NCBI RefSeq assembly: GCF_028368935.1 | Contig: NZ_JAQNDK010000005.1 | Coordinates: forward strand, 496,001-560,000 | Reading direction: 5' to 3' | Length of the DNA stretch: 64,000 nt | DNA from: Sorangium aterium | Lineage (GTDB): Bacteria; Myxococcota_A; Polyangia; Polyangiales; Polyangiaceae | Shown here: piece by piece, positions 52,229 to 60,933 of the stretch | Layout: the number at the start of each line of letters is the position of its first letter | Numbering within the stretch: position 1 is the stretch's first letter | Notes under the pieces: generated by a model | What the model was told of the DNA's origin: nothing | Databases searched by the model: none | Seen by the model: only the letters and a program-made list of their open reading frames with translations | Position numbers and translations under genes: made by a program

Positions 52229-54370
52229 ATGGCCCGTATCGCCCCGGTCCCGAACATCCCTGCCATCCCCGGGATGAACCCCGGCGTCTTCGAGATGGGG
52301 GGCGGCGGCGGTGGTGGTGGCTCCGGCGGTCGCGGGCACGATCTCGCCGCCAGGCGAGATGCACTCCAATCCTTGCGCGGCCCGGAGGGCGGCTATGCGC
52401 GTTCGCATCGCGGGCTTGCCTCGTTCTGGCGAACCATCGCGGACGAGGTTCTCGTTCGGCCGACTCCGCCAGAGTTCCTCCCCTTGCTCACACAGCTCGA
52501 CGACTGGCTTGCCGGCGGGCCTGCCTGCGCCTTGGTGGTGAGCGCCGATCCCGGGACACGTACGGCCCTCCTGGCGCGATGGGCTCTATCGATCGTGGAG
52601 CGCAAGTCAGCCGAGGTGATCTTCCTGCCGGTAAGTCCCTGCATCGGAACCGCGGTCGAACGCGATATGCTGAAGCTGTTCTTCGGTCTATTTCGGAGTT
52701 CAGCAACGGCGGTCTTCAGTCGGCCGCGCAGCCCCGAGGAGCTGATGCTGTCAATCCGAATGGCGCTTCGGGGCGTCGACTCAGTCTCGTCGGTTCCCAA
52801 CGAGGAATGCCCTCAGTTGCTCGTCATCGTGGACGGGATCGAGCGGGCGGCAGATGGGTGGCCGCACAGGAGGATGCCCTTCCTGAGTGAAGCCTACGAC
52901 GGGGCACACATCATTGTCTCGACCAGCCCGGAGAGTCCTTCGGCGCGCGGCGTTGGGTTGCATGAACGGCTCGCCTGGTCTCCGGAGCAGACGAGAGTGT
53001 TCTTGCTTGCCGGCGAGCGCGACTCTTCGGAAGAAACGACGCAGGCGCGGCGGACGGCCGAGAGCGCTGGCGACATGGAACCCTCGCTGGCCCGCTTCTT
53101 CGATGCGCTTGGGACGGCGCTCGCTCCTGTATCGAACGACGGCCTCGTCTCGGCACTAAGGTTGGACCCAACCGAGGTTGAGGCCTTCAAGGACGGGCCG
53201 CACGCTGCTCAGCGGCTCGTCGTGCTGAGCGACGATGGCACGTTTTCCTTCCGCGACGACGCGACTCGTGCAGGTTGGACGATGGACACGAACAAAGTCG
53301 CGTCCATCGAAGATGCCCTCATCGTGAGGGGGCTGGCGGCGCTCACGCGTGGAACCATCTCGCCCGAGGCGTGGCCATCCTACCTCGTGGAGTACCTGGG
53401 CGCCCACATGAAGCGGCGCTCTGTATCAATATTTGACTTGCTGACGCTCGTGTCACCCGAGTGGCTCCGAATCTGGATGAGCCATCCCGGAGGCTTGGTC
53501 GGGTTCACCACGGACGCTCGCCGCGCGCGCTACGCCGCCGAGGACGCGCTCATCGAAGCCTGCCGTCCGGAGCGCGCTGCAGCGGCCGAGCAAGAGAGGG
53601 CAACGCTTCTCTGCGTTATCGTTCGGTGCGCCCTGGTCGAAGCTTCCTTGTTCGCGAAGGAGAGAAGTGTCGAAGAAGTAGATTATCGCACGGCGCCTTA
53701 TGTAGAGCCAACGGTGGATGTGACGAGGCCGACTGGAGCCGTGCGCGAGCGTGCCGAGGCGCTGGTGACGTTCGCCTCCCTGGTGACAGGCTCGGAGCAG
53801 CAGCTGATTCAGGGATGGGCAACGGATGCGTGCGCAGGTCTCGATGAGATCCTTCCCCGGTCCATCCCTCACGTGACGACGGACCGGAGCGCGGCCGACC
53901 CCGAGCGCACCCGCCGGATCCGCGCGGGCGCGACGTACGACGAGGTCGACGCGTATCTGTCGAGGGACATAGTGATTCGCCCCACGGACCTCTCGCCCGA
54001 TGAAGCTTGGCGCCTCGCGGAGAGCCGAGAAGGGGAATCTCGGATGGTCTCCTTCGCGGGCATCTTGCCCGATCTCCCCGAGGAGATGCGCGAGAAGGCC
54101 GTACGAGAGGTCATGTCCTCCTACTGGGCCCACGGCGACCGGCTGGCCTTGCGCGTCCTTTCGGCTTGCGCGCCCTGGATGGCCCTCCCCGATGCAGCCA
54201 GGGTCATCTGCAACGAGCTCGGCAACGACTGGACGGACGAGCTTCCGCGGATGTTGGTAGGCTTCGGCAGCCTCACCGAGCTCTCTCCGCTCTTGCTGCG
54301 GCTCGGCGGGACGGCGGCGATCGTGGGGGTCGCCCGTGCCATCGCCGAGGTGGGCCAATGGCTCCCCTAG
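52229..54370 (+). CDS. Unrecognised protein: Gly-rich leader plus STAND-like NTPase
   Basis: This 713-residue protein was not recognised by name. It opens MARIAPVPNIPAIPGMNPGV followed by a run of Gly. From memory, a similar Pro/Gly leader begins large RHS-type or polymorphic-toxin proteins of myxobacteria (unverified). A predicted NTPase core follows: a P-loop-like SADPGTRTALL at about 105 with Arg where Lys is expected, and a Walker-B-like LLVIVDGIERA at about 196, as in NACHT/STAND proteins. The remaining 500 residues are helical without recognised repeats; no membrane segment is seen. The intron tandem lies exactly at its start codon. Third-position GC is lower than in neighbours, hinting at transfer. 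Confidence 0.7.
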   Translation: MARIAPVPNIPAIPGMNPGVFEMGGGGGGGGSGGRGHDLAARRDALQSLRGPEGGYARSHRGLASFWRTIADEVLVRPTPPEFLPLLTQLDDWLAGGPACALVVSADPGTRTALLARWALSIVERKSAEVIFLPVSPCIGTAVERDMLKLFFGLFRSSATAVFSRPRSPEELMLSIRMALRGVDSVSSVPNEECPQLLVIVDGIERAADGWPHRRMPFLSEAYDGAHIIVSTSPESPSARGVGLHERLAWSPEQTRVFLLAGERDSSEETTQARRTAESAGDMEPSLARFFDALGTALAPVSNDGLVSALRLDPTEVEAFKDGPHAAQRLVVLSDDGTFSFRDDATRAGWTMDTNKVASIEDALIVRGLAALTRGTISPEAWPSYLVEYLGAHMKRRSVSIFDLLTLVSPEWLRIWMSHPGGLVGFTTDARRARYAAEDALIEACRPERAAAAEQERATLLCVIVRCALVEASLFAKERSVEEVDYRTAPYVEPTVDVTRPTGAVRERAEALVTFASLVTGSEQQLIQGWATDACAGLDEILPRSIPHVTTDRSAADPERTRRIRAGATYDEVDAYLSRDIVIRPTDLSPDEAWRLAESREGESRMVSFAGILPDLPEEMREKAVREVMSSYWAHGDRLALRVLSACAPWMALPDAARVICNELGNDWTDELPRMLVGFGSLTELSPLLLRLGGTAAIVGVARAIAEVGQWLP

Positions 54371-54460
54371 CTCCGCGTGTCACAGGTCCCGCCAGAAACA
54401 CCGGTCGATGACGATCAGCGGCCGGGAACACGAGCGATTTTCGTAGCTTCCGCCTGTTTC

Positions 54461-54475
54461 GCCGCCGAAGGCGGC
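54461..54475. terminator. Hairpin between convergent genes
   Basis: GCCGCC (54461-54466), loop GAA, GGCGGC (54470-54475), preceded on the plus strand by TTTC. It lies in the 229-base gap between the NTPase-like gene (+) and the TetR gene (-), which both end toward it. On the minus strand GAAA follows, so termination is only a candidate function. Confidence 0.45.
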
Positions 54476-54599
54476 TCCGGTGTGGCCCGACAGGGCGCCC
54501 TCCGCCGCCGCGTCGCCCGCGGTGAAGGGCTCGCGGCATCACCGGTTCCACGGTGCGGCCACGCTGCACGCGCCGCGCTTTCGTGGACCCGTCAGCACG

Positions 54600-55244
54600 T
54601 CATCGACGCCGAACGCGACGTGCTGCATCGCCTTCGCGCGCCCCAAAGCCCTGTACGAGGGGCAGGAAGAGCTCGTCGACGATGGACTGGATGCGCGCGG
54701 GCTTCAGCGGCTTGAGACCCATGAGCAGGTCGTGCCGCACGAGGTCGTACGGCAGGGCGAGCACGGCGGAGGGGATGCGCTCGAGGTTGATCTCACCGCG
54801 GTCGTGGGCGCGTTGGTAGGGGATGCGGACGCGCGGCTTCTGGGTGTCCATGACCTTGTCGCGCACCTGCGAAGGGGTCAGGCCGGTGCCGGCCAGCAGC
54901 CCCGAGAAGGCGGCGGCCGCGGCGATGGCGAAGAAGCCGGCGAGGGCGTCGCTCAGGGCCGTCAGGTGGGCGAGCAGGTCGCCGCGCAGCGCGCCGGTGT
55001 CGGGGACCGCGACCGGGCTCACGTCCCGGCGGTGCTGGATGGCGGCGAACACCAGCTCGTCCTTGTTCGCCCAGCGACGGTACAGGACCGCGATCCCCGT
55101 GCGAGCGCGCGCGGCGACCGACTCCATGGTCAGGTTCGCGAAGCCGACCTCGACCAGCTCCTCCCAGGTCGCGTCGAGCAGATCGGCCTCGAGCTGCGCG
55201 CCGCGTCGCCTGCGGCGCGCTCGCGTTCGTGTTCCTGTCGTCAT
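54600..55244 (-). CDS. TetR-family transcriptional regulator
   Basis: A 214-residue repressor-type protein. The N-terminal helix-turn-helix (VEVGFANLTMESVAARARTG, then VLYRRWANKDELVFAA) is typical of TetR. The C-terminal ligand domain is Ala-rich and has the TetR_C-like end LMGLKPLKPARIQSIVDELF. It is divergent from the FAD monooxygenase gene with 87 bases between, where a palindrome is found; repression of that gene and of itself, relieved by an aromatic substrate, is the expected circuit (inference). Confidence 0.9.
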   Translation of the reverse strand: MTTGTRTRARRRRRGAQLEADLLDATWEELVEVGFANLTMESVAARARTGIAVLYRRWANKDELVFAAIQHRRDVSPVAVPDTGALRGDLLAHLTALSDALAGFFAIAAAAAFSGLLAGTGLTPSQVRDKVMDTQKPRVRIPYQRAHDRGEINLERIPSAVLALPYDLVRHDLLMGLKPLKPARIQSIVDELFLPLVQGFGAREGDAARRVRRR

Positions 55245-55273
55245 GGCCCCGCTTGTTTAGAGATATTTTCATT

Positions 55274-55299
55274 TCTTATCAACGCCGCGGATGATAAGA
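55274..55299. promoter_or_regulatory. Palindromic TetR operator candidate
   Basis: TCTTATCA (55274-55281) and TGATAAGA (55292-55299) are perfect inverted repeats separated by 10 bases. One more pair nearly extends the arms. The site lies in the divergent control region, 33 bases before the monooxygenase start. It is AT-rich in a GC-rich genome and thus stands out. Confidence 0.65.
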
Positions 55300-55331
55300 G
55301 ATGGATCACTCTCTTCAACCGGAGGCTGACG

Positions 55332-56840
55332 ATGGCGGATCCCGAGGCGTGCGCAGTGCTGATCGTCGGCGCCGGCCCGACCGGGTTGACGCTGGCCTGC
55401 GGGCTCGCCCGCAGCGGCGTGTCCTTCCGCCTCATCGAGGCCGCCCCAGGCCCGCGGCCCGGCTCGCGCGGCAAGGGCGTCCAGCCGCGCACGCTCGAGG
55501 TCTTCGACGATCTCGGCATCGTCGATCGCGTGATCGCCCACGGCCGGATGGCGATGCCGATCCGCTCCACGGCTCCCGACGGCCGGGTGACGCTGGGCGG
55601 CGCCGTCCCCGAGGCGTTGACGGGTCGCTCCGACATCCCCTATCCGGCGAGCCTGATCACGCCCCAGTGGCGCACCGAGGAAGCGCTGCGGCTCCGGCTT
55701 TTGGAGCTCGGCGGCGCGGTCGAATTCGGCGCTGCGCTCGCGAGCTTCGAGCAGTCCGACGAAGGCGTGTCGGCGGTGGTCGTCAAGGGCGGCGAGACGG
55801 AGACGGTCGTCGCGCGCTGGCTGGTCGGCTGCGACGGCGGCCACAGCGTCGTCCGCAAGCAGGCCGGCATCGCGTTCGAGGGCGAGACCCGCGAGGAAGT
55901 GCGGATGATCGTCGCCGACGTCGGCGTCGACGGCCTCGACCGCGACGCCTGGCACATCTGGTGGCATGAGGAGGGCGTCTTCGGCCTCTGCCCGCTGCCC
56001 TCGACCGACCTCTTCCAGTATCACGCCGTCGTCGCGCCGCGACAGGACCCCGAGCTCAGCCTCGCGAACATGCTGGCGATCCTCGAGCGGCGGAGCGGCC
56101 GCACCGACCTCCGGCTCCACGAGCCGATATGGTCGTCGCTGTGGCGCGCGAACGTCCGCCTCGTCGACAGGTATCGCGAGGGTCGCGTGCTCCTCGCCGG
56201 CGACGCGGCGCACATCCACTCGCCCGCCGGCGGCCAGGGGATGAACACGGGCATCCAGGACGCGCACAACCTCGGCTGGAAGCTGGCGGCTGTCGCGAAG
56301 GGCGCCTCGCCGGCATTGCTCGACAGCTACGAGGCCGAGCGGCGGCCGATCGCGGCCGGCGTGCTCGCGATCTCGAACACGCGCCTCCAGCAGGTGCTCG
56401 AGCGGAAGGACGTCGCCCTCCGCCGCGATGCGAGCATCACCCAGCTCGACATCCACTACCGCGGCTCTTCCCTGGCGCGCGACGACCGCGACGAGGGTGC
56501 CCTGCTCCGCGCCGGCGACCGCGCCCCCGACGCGACGAAGCTGACCACGGTGGAAGGTGAACGACGGCTGTTCGAGCTGACGCGCGGCGGGCGCTTCACG
56601 TTGCTGCGCTTCGGGCCTGCGCCTGCGATCGGCGCCTCAGCCTCCGATCTGAGGACGCTCCATGTCGTCGGACAGCCGACGGGCCCCGACGACGTCGCCG
56701 ACACCGCTGGCCATCTCGCCCACGCCTACGGCGCGACGGAGCGCACCCTCGTGCTCATCCGTCCCGACGGCTACGTCGCGCTGATCTCCGACGCCGGCGA
56801 CGCCTCGGCAGTGTCGGACCATCTCGCCGCGTTCAGCTGA
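55332..56840 (+). CDS. FAD-dependent aromatic monooxygenase
   Basis: A 502-residue flavoprotein of the PheA/UbiH group A type: the FAD-binding motif VLIVGAGPTGLTLACGLARS, the second DG-type motif WLVGCDGGHSVVRKQAGI and GRVLLAGDAAHIHSPAGGQG. A thioredoxin-like C-terminal domain (LFELTRGGRFTLLRFGPA ... LIRPDGYVALIS) completes it, as in phenol and polyketide hydroxylases. It would hydroxylate an aromatic compound with NAD(P)H and O2. ATG 55332 has GGAGG about 7 bases upstream. Control by the divergent TetR protein is likely. Confidence 0.9.
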   Translation: MADPEACAVLIVGAGPTGLTLACGLARSGVSFRLIEAAPGPRPGSRGKGVQPRTLEVFDDLGIVDRVIAHGRMAMPIRSTAPDGRVTLGGAVPEALTGRSDIPYPASLITPQWRTEEALRLRLLELGGAVEFGAALASFEQSDEGVSAVVVKGGETETVVARWLVGCDGGHSVVRKQAGIAFEGETREEVRMIVADVGVDGLDRDAWHIWWHEEGVFGLCPLPSTDLFQYHAVVAPRQDPELSLANMLAILERRSGRTDLRLHEPIWSSLWRANVRLVDRYREGRVLLAGDAAHIHSPAGGQGMNTGIQDAHNLGWKLAAVAKGASPALLDSYEAERRPIAAGVLAISNTRLQQVLERKDVALRRDASITQLDIHYRGSSLARDDRDEGALLRAGDRAPDATKLTTVEGERRLFELTRGGRFTLLRFGPAPAIGASASDLRTLHVVGQPTGPDDVADTAGHLAHAYGATERTLVLIRPDGYVALISDAGDASAVSDHLAAFS

Positions 56841-56977
56841 GCGTTGCGACGGCGGGTCTGCGACGGGCGCGACAGAGAAGCGCAAACCCGATGTGAGCGA
56901 AGTGCGCTCTGGCAGCGGCGAGGGCCATGAGGGCGTTCGGCGCCAGCCGACCGTTGCTTCGACGATGCGAAGCGTGG

Positions 56978-57628
56978 TCACGGGACGACCAGCACTGGAG
57001 CGCCCTTGCGGACCACGTAAGATATGACGAACTTGAGCGGCTTCGTGGCGCTCGTGTTCTTGAACATCACGTGGGGCACGTTCGGCAAGTCCCGAAAGCT
57101 CTGCCCTTCGCGGACCTCGGTGGTCTTGCCGCCCTCGAAGGTGGATTCGAAGCTGCCGTTCACTACGTACCCGACGCCGGCCGCCGGGTGGTGGTGCGGC
57201 GGCGCCGCGACGCCGGGCGCATACTCGATGAGGTACATCCGCGTCTCCCACCCGGGAAGCTCCTGCAAGTCCGACTGATCGAGCAGCGTGCGCGAGATCC
57301 CCTGGGCAGTTTTCGGTTCCTGGGCGCGCTCCGCGCTTCCTGCGGAGCCTGGCGCGGTCGTCGCCGGAGCTCGTGCATTCGGGTGCGTTTCCACCGCAGG
57401 CGAGGCAAGTTGGTTGGCGTTGGCCGCCGGCACTGGAGCCGCGCCGCCCTCGGTTTCCTGCGTTCGAACGATCGGCGTCGCCTCCGGCCCGTTCAGCGGG
57501 AGCTTCGAGTCAGCGGACACAGGCGCCGGCGACGGTTGCGTCGCACAAGCGCTCACCAGGAAAAGCAACAACGCCGCACCGCCGAACAACGTCGAGGGAA
57601 ACTTGCAATCGAGCACGCTCTTTCCCAT
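56978..57628 (-). CDS. Cupin-domain lipoprotein
   Basis: A 216-residue lipoprotein: lipobox LLFLVSACA, an Ala/Pro/Thr-rich linker (about 30-105), then a single cupin barrel with metal His residues (APPHHHPAAGVGYVVNGSFE; SFRDLPNVPHVMFKN). Cupins of this kind may bind small molecules or act as dioxygenases or isomerases; the ligand is not predictable. It converges with the FAD monooxygenase gene at a gap of 137 bases. Confidence 0.82.
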   Translation of the reverse strand: MGKSVLDCKFPSTLFGGAALLLFLVSACATQPSPAPVSADSKLPLNGPEATPIVRTQETEGGAAPVPAANANQLASPAVETHPNARAPATTAPGSAGSAERAQEPKTAQGISRTLLDQSDLQELPGWETRMYLIEYAPGVAAPPHHHPAAGVGYVVNGSFESTFEGGKTTEVREGQSFRDLPNVPHVMFKNTSATKPLKFVISYVVRKGAPVLVVP

Positions 57629-58124
57629 GGCACTCCTCTTCTAAGTCAAACCGTCCGGGGCGAGCTCAGAGATGCGTGGCGATTGCGGCAACTGCCGCTG
57701 CCGAGCGCCTCTTCATCGCACACTTCCTGACAGGGCCCGCACGCGTCTCCGCATCAGGAGAGGTTCTTGGAACGCCCCCCCCCATATAACTACATTTGTA
57801 GTTCACAGCTTGCCGCTTGTCAACGGTCCAAAGCAGGGGGGACACGGCCCGGTCAGGGGCAGCGTCTCGGAGAAGGCCAGCCGTCGGGCCGGTTGCAACC
57901 AATCACCGGCAGGCTGACGCCTTGGATGCGAGCGCGTCGCATCCAAGGCGTAGCCGCTCCGCGGAGCGCGTTCCGAAGCCGGCGCTTTGGAACGCAACCG
58001 CTGCGCGCGGGCGATCAACTACACAAAATCTGTTCTTTTTTGCGACTTTGCGGCTTTGCGACGTTGCGTTGAAATCTCTCTCCGGGTCCCTGGCGGGACC
58101 TCTGGCGGGCGAAACTAGCTCTCT
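57629..58124. other. 496-base intergenic region with clustered hairpins
   Basis: The right half (57918-58070) holds three hairpins in a row and then an 8-bp tandem repeat: CGCAAAGT-type units on the minus strand, 58038-58066, next to a TTTTTT run. The left half (57780-57830) contains a short AT-rich stretch (ACTACATTTGTAGTT, itself palindromic), the likely promoter or operator of the cupin gene. No gene is supported; short frames here have no conserved features. Confidence 0.5.
57918..57995. repeat. Three consecutive palindromes
   Basis: (1) 57918-57931 and 57937-57950 form a perfect 14-bp stem (CGCCTTGGATGCGA) with loop GCGCG. (2) GCTCCGCGGAGC at 57956-57967 is a perfect 12-bp palindrome. 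(3) 57968-57978 and 57985-57995 (GCGTTCCGAAG) pair at 10 of 11 positions. They are separated by 0-5 bases and lie downstream of the DCC-protein gene. Confidence 0.75.
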
Positions 58125-58541
58125 TCACCGATAAGGCCCTGCTGCCGGCGCTCCCGGCAGCCGGCAGGAGCCGCTCGCGCAGGACGGGTGGCCGAACCAG
58201 CCCGCGAGCCACTTCCTGTTGCCCGACAGCGCGTGGAAGAAGCGCTCCGCCATCTTCGAGAGCGTGTCGCCGCTCAGCCGGTACGACCACTCGCGATACC
58301 CCTCGAGCGCCCAGAGCGCCACGATGAAGGCCGCGGGGCCGGCCCAGACCTCGCCGCGATCGCTGATCACGACGAGCTCCTCGCCGAGCCAGGGCACGGC
58401 CCCGTACCGCTCCGCCGCCTCGGGCGAGCCGGCGGGCAGGAACTCCATCTCGACCAGCGCCGCCTGGTGCTCCATCCAGTGGCGGCACCGCGCGCACAGC
58501 GCGCATTCGGCGTCATAGAGCACGGTGATTCGCTCGATCAT
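58125..58541 (-). CDS. DCC-family (DUF393) thiol-disulfide protein
   Basis: A 138-residue protein with the DxxCxxC motif (YDAECALCARCRHWM) near the N-terminus and LSGDTLSKMAERFFHALSGN later, typical of DUF393. Family members are small putative thiol-disulfide oxidoreductases. A C-terminal Cys pair (PSCASGSC) is extra. ATG 58541 has GGAGAG seven bases upstream. It shares direction with the membrane protein upstream (91-base gap), so they may form an operon. Confidence 0.85.
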   Translation of the reverse strand: MIERITVLYDAECALCARCRHWMEHQAALVEMEFLPAGSPEAAERYGAVPWLGEELVVISDRGEVWAGPAAFIVALWALEGYREWSYRLSGDTLSKMAERFFHALSGNRKWLAGWFGHPSCASGSCRLPGAPAAGPYR

Positions 58542-58632
58542 GGCCCGCTCTCCTCGCAGCGCGGAGGCCAGGGCGCCTGGCCGTGCCGCCAGCGCGAGGC
58601 GCCACGGCGCCCCGCGCCCGCGTCCGGGTTCG

Positions 58633-59109
58633 TCACGCCGAGACCTCCGCGACGGCCCGCCGGCGCTGTCGCTGCGCGGCCATCTCCTCTTCCGCGCGCT
58701 CCGTGCGCGGATCGATGCGCATCTGCGGCGCGACCGGAGGCGGCAGGACCGCGAGCTTCGCGCGGCGGCGGATGCGGTGGAACACGAGGAGGTTCGTGAA
58801 GTGCATCAGCGCGAGCGAGAGCAAGAGCAGGCCCAGCTTCGACGACAGCACCTCGACCGCCTCCGTCAGCGTCGCCGAGCCTTCCGCCTTCAGGATCAGC
58901 GACGCATACCCCAGGTTCACCAGGTAGAACCCCACCACGAGCAGGCGGTTCACCGCCTCGGCCATCCTCGGGTTGTCGGCGAACACCTCCTCCAGGAACA
59001 CCGATCCATTCTTGAACAGCGTGCGGGCGATCCAGATCGTCAGTCCGACGCTGATGACCGCATAGGCCCCGTACACCGCGATGAGATAGCTTTCGACCCC
59101 GTCTGCCAT
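58633..59109 (-). CDS. Small multi-pass membrane protein
   Basis: Not recognised. The 158-residue protein has about three membrane helices (SYLIAVYGAYAVISVGLTIW; LLVVGFYLVNLGYASLIL; LGLLLLSLALMHFTNLLV) and a basic cytoplasmic C-terminus (RIRRRAKL ... AQRQRRRAVAEVSA). GGAGA lies seven bases before ATG 59109. It is divergent from the histidine kinase gene. Confidence 0.75.
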   Translation of the reverse strand: MADGVESYLIAVYGAYAVISVGLTIWIARTLFKNGSVFLEEVFADNPRMAEAVNRLLVVGFYLVNLGYASLILKAEGSATLTEAVEVLSSKLGLLLLSLALMHFTNLLVFHRIRRRAKLAVLPPPVAPQMRIDPRTERAEEEMAAQRQRRRAVAEVSA

Positions 59110-59301
59110 GGTTCGTCTCCTCGACAGGCCTCTCAGCAGCGCCCGTGCCATCCGCGGGATCCGCGCCGATCGGCTGGATCAAGGCGCGGCGCCGGGCCGC
59201 GGTGCCCAGGCCATGGGCAGGCCGCTGCCCACGCCGTGGACACCTCGCGCCCCCGGGGCATTCGGCGTTATCGTCGGGGCTTCCTACCCCGCCGAGGCCG
59301 T

Positions 59302-60897
59302 GTGAGACCCCTGGTCGCTCTCGCGTACTACCCGCTCTGGGCCGCTGCCGTCACCGTCGCTGTCACCGCGCTGCGGCTCGGGCGCAATGTGGGCCGCGGC
59401 CTCGTCGCCCTCTGCTTCTTCCTCGCCTTCTGGGTCACAGGGCTCATCCTGCTCGAGACCGACGGCACGCTCGCCCTCGCCGAGCACGTCCTCCCGAGCG
59501 GGATCATCGTCGCCGCGGGCCTCGCCCACGCCTACACCGACGTCGCCGGCGCCTCGCGCCGCCCCGTCGCCCTGGCGTACGCCGTGAGCGCCGCGGTCGC
59601 GCTGCTCGGGGCCGTGGACCCGCGCCTCTTCTACGGTCCTGCGGCCCGCTCGCCGGGACCGCTGTTCTTCCCGCTCTCGGTCGTCATGGCCGTCGCCTGG
59701 GTCGTGGTCGCCGTTCACATCGGGCGCGCCGCGCTCGCGGCCCGGGGGCTCCAGCGGCGGCGCATCGCTGCGCTCTTCTTCGGCAGCGTGCTCGCGACGC
59801 TCGGGGGCGGGTTCGTCGTGGGGCTGCGCGTGCTCCGGCTGGGCGACGTGCTCCTCGGCGCGCCGCTCCTGCTCCTCGCCATCCTGCTCGTGGCCTACGC
59901 CGTGCTCATCGGCGAGCTGGGCCGCTCCCGCCGCGTCTTCGCGCAGGGGCTCGCCTACGCCGGCCTGACGGCGCTCGTCTCGACGCTCGGGCTCGTTGTC
60001 TTCTTCAAGGTCCTGCCCGGGCTCGCGCCGGGCGGCGGCGCGTCGCTCGGCTGGCTCGCCTTCGTCGTCTTCCTCGCCGCGCTCCCGTCCGACCCGCTGC
60101 GCATGCTCGTCGTGGAGCACCTCGGGCGCCGGCTTTTCTCGAGGCCCATCGGCGTCCGCGACCTCGCCGACGAGATCGAGCGCGTCGAGGTGCGCGCCGA
60201 CCAGGCCGAGCGGCTCGCCGAGCTCGGCCGCCTCGCGAGCGCGGTCGCGCACGAGATCCGCAATCCGCTCGGGGTCATCGCCGCGCAGGCGAAGCTGCTC
60301 GAGCGGCAGGGCATAAGGCCCGAGACCGTGGCGTCGCTGCGCGCCCAGGTCGACCGGGCGAGGCGCTTCCTCGACGATCTCCTCCGCTACAGCCGCCCGA
60401 GGCCGCTCGAGGTGAGCGAGGTCGACGTGCTCTCCACGCTGCGGCTCGCGGCGAGCCAGGTCCGGCAGATCGTCGGCGAGGGCGCGCCGCCCATCGAGGT
60501 GGCGTCCGAGTCAGGCGGGTCGATCTTCGTCGAGGCCGACCGCGGGGCGTTCCTCGACGTCGCGACGGCGCTGCTGCAGAACGCGGCCATCGCGCTCGAC
60601 GGGAGCCCCGAGGGGCGGATCCGGGCGGTGGTCACGCGCGGCGAGGGCGGCTTCGTTGTCGTGCGCGTGGAAGACAACGGCCCTGGGGTGCCGGCCGAGA
60701 TCGAGGCGATGCTGTTCCAGCCGTTCGTGACGGGGCGGGGGCGAGACGCGAAGCACCCGGGCACGGGCCTCGGCCTGGCCGTCGCGGCGCGCTGGCTGGA
60801 GCGGCACGGGGGAGCGCTGCGCCACGAGCGCGCCCCGGGGGGCGGCGCGCGTTTCGAGGCGCGGTGGCCCGAGAGGGCGGCGGAGGCGGCGGGGTGA
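59302..60897 (+). CDS. Membrane sensor histidine kinase
   Basis: A 531-residue kinase. The N-terminal half has about eight membrane helices without a large periplasmic domain. A HisKA domain follows with phospho-accepting His317 in AVAHEIRNPLGVIAAQAKLL, then an HATPase domain (N box LLQNAAIALDG; G1 VEDNGPGVPAEI; G2 GTGLGLAVAARWLERHGG). No receiver domain or response regulator is encoded beside it, so the partner is elsewhere. GTG 59302 is chosen because the first helix begins there; an upstream extension in the same frame would run through the divergent membrane gene. Confidence 0.9.
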   Translation: MRPLVALAYYPLWAAAVTVAVTALRLGRNVGRGLVALCFFLAFWVTGLILLETDGTLALAEHVLPSGIIVAAGLAHAYTDVAGASRRPVALAYAVSAAVALLGAVDPRLFYGPAARSPGPLFFPLSVVMAVAWVVVAVHIGRAALAARGLQRRRIAALFFGSVLATLGGGFVVGLRVLRLGDVLLGAPLLLLAILLVAYAVLIGELGRSRRVFAQGLAYAGLTALVSTLGLVVFFKVLPGLAPGGGASLGWLAFVVFLAALPSDPLRMLVVEHLGRRLFSRPIGVRDLADEIERVEVRADQAERLAELGRLASAVAHEIRNPLGVIAAQAKLLERQGIRPETVASLRAQVDRARRFLDDLLRYSRPRPLEVSEVDVLSTLRLAASQVRQIVGEGAPPIEVASESGGSIFVEADRGAFLDVATALLQNAAIALDGSPEGRIRAVVTRGEGGFVVVRVEDNGPGVPAEIEAMLFQPFVTGRGRDAKHPGTGLGLAVAARWLERHGGALRHERAPGGGARFEARWPERAAEAAG

Positions 60898-60933
60898 GGT
60901 GGCATCGGGGCAGCTGAACGGAAGGGAAACGAC

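Larger units (their letters stand above)
50204..52230 (+). mobile_element. Group II intron copy 2, intact
   Basis: A 2027-bp unit directly following copy 1 with no spacer. The 5' end is GTGCG (50205) and the 3' end is CTACCAAT or nearby. A structured 5' part (50204-50753) holds GTGAGAGTCCCG of domain I; the maturase ORF sits in domain IV, then come domains V and VI. The maturase lacks an HNH endonuclease tail, as in bacterial class C and related introns. The downstream gene's ATG straddles the 3' boundary. Confidence 0.9.
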
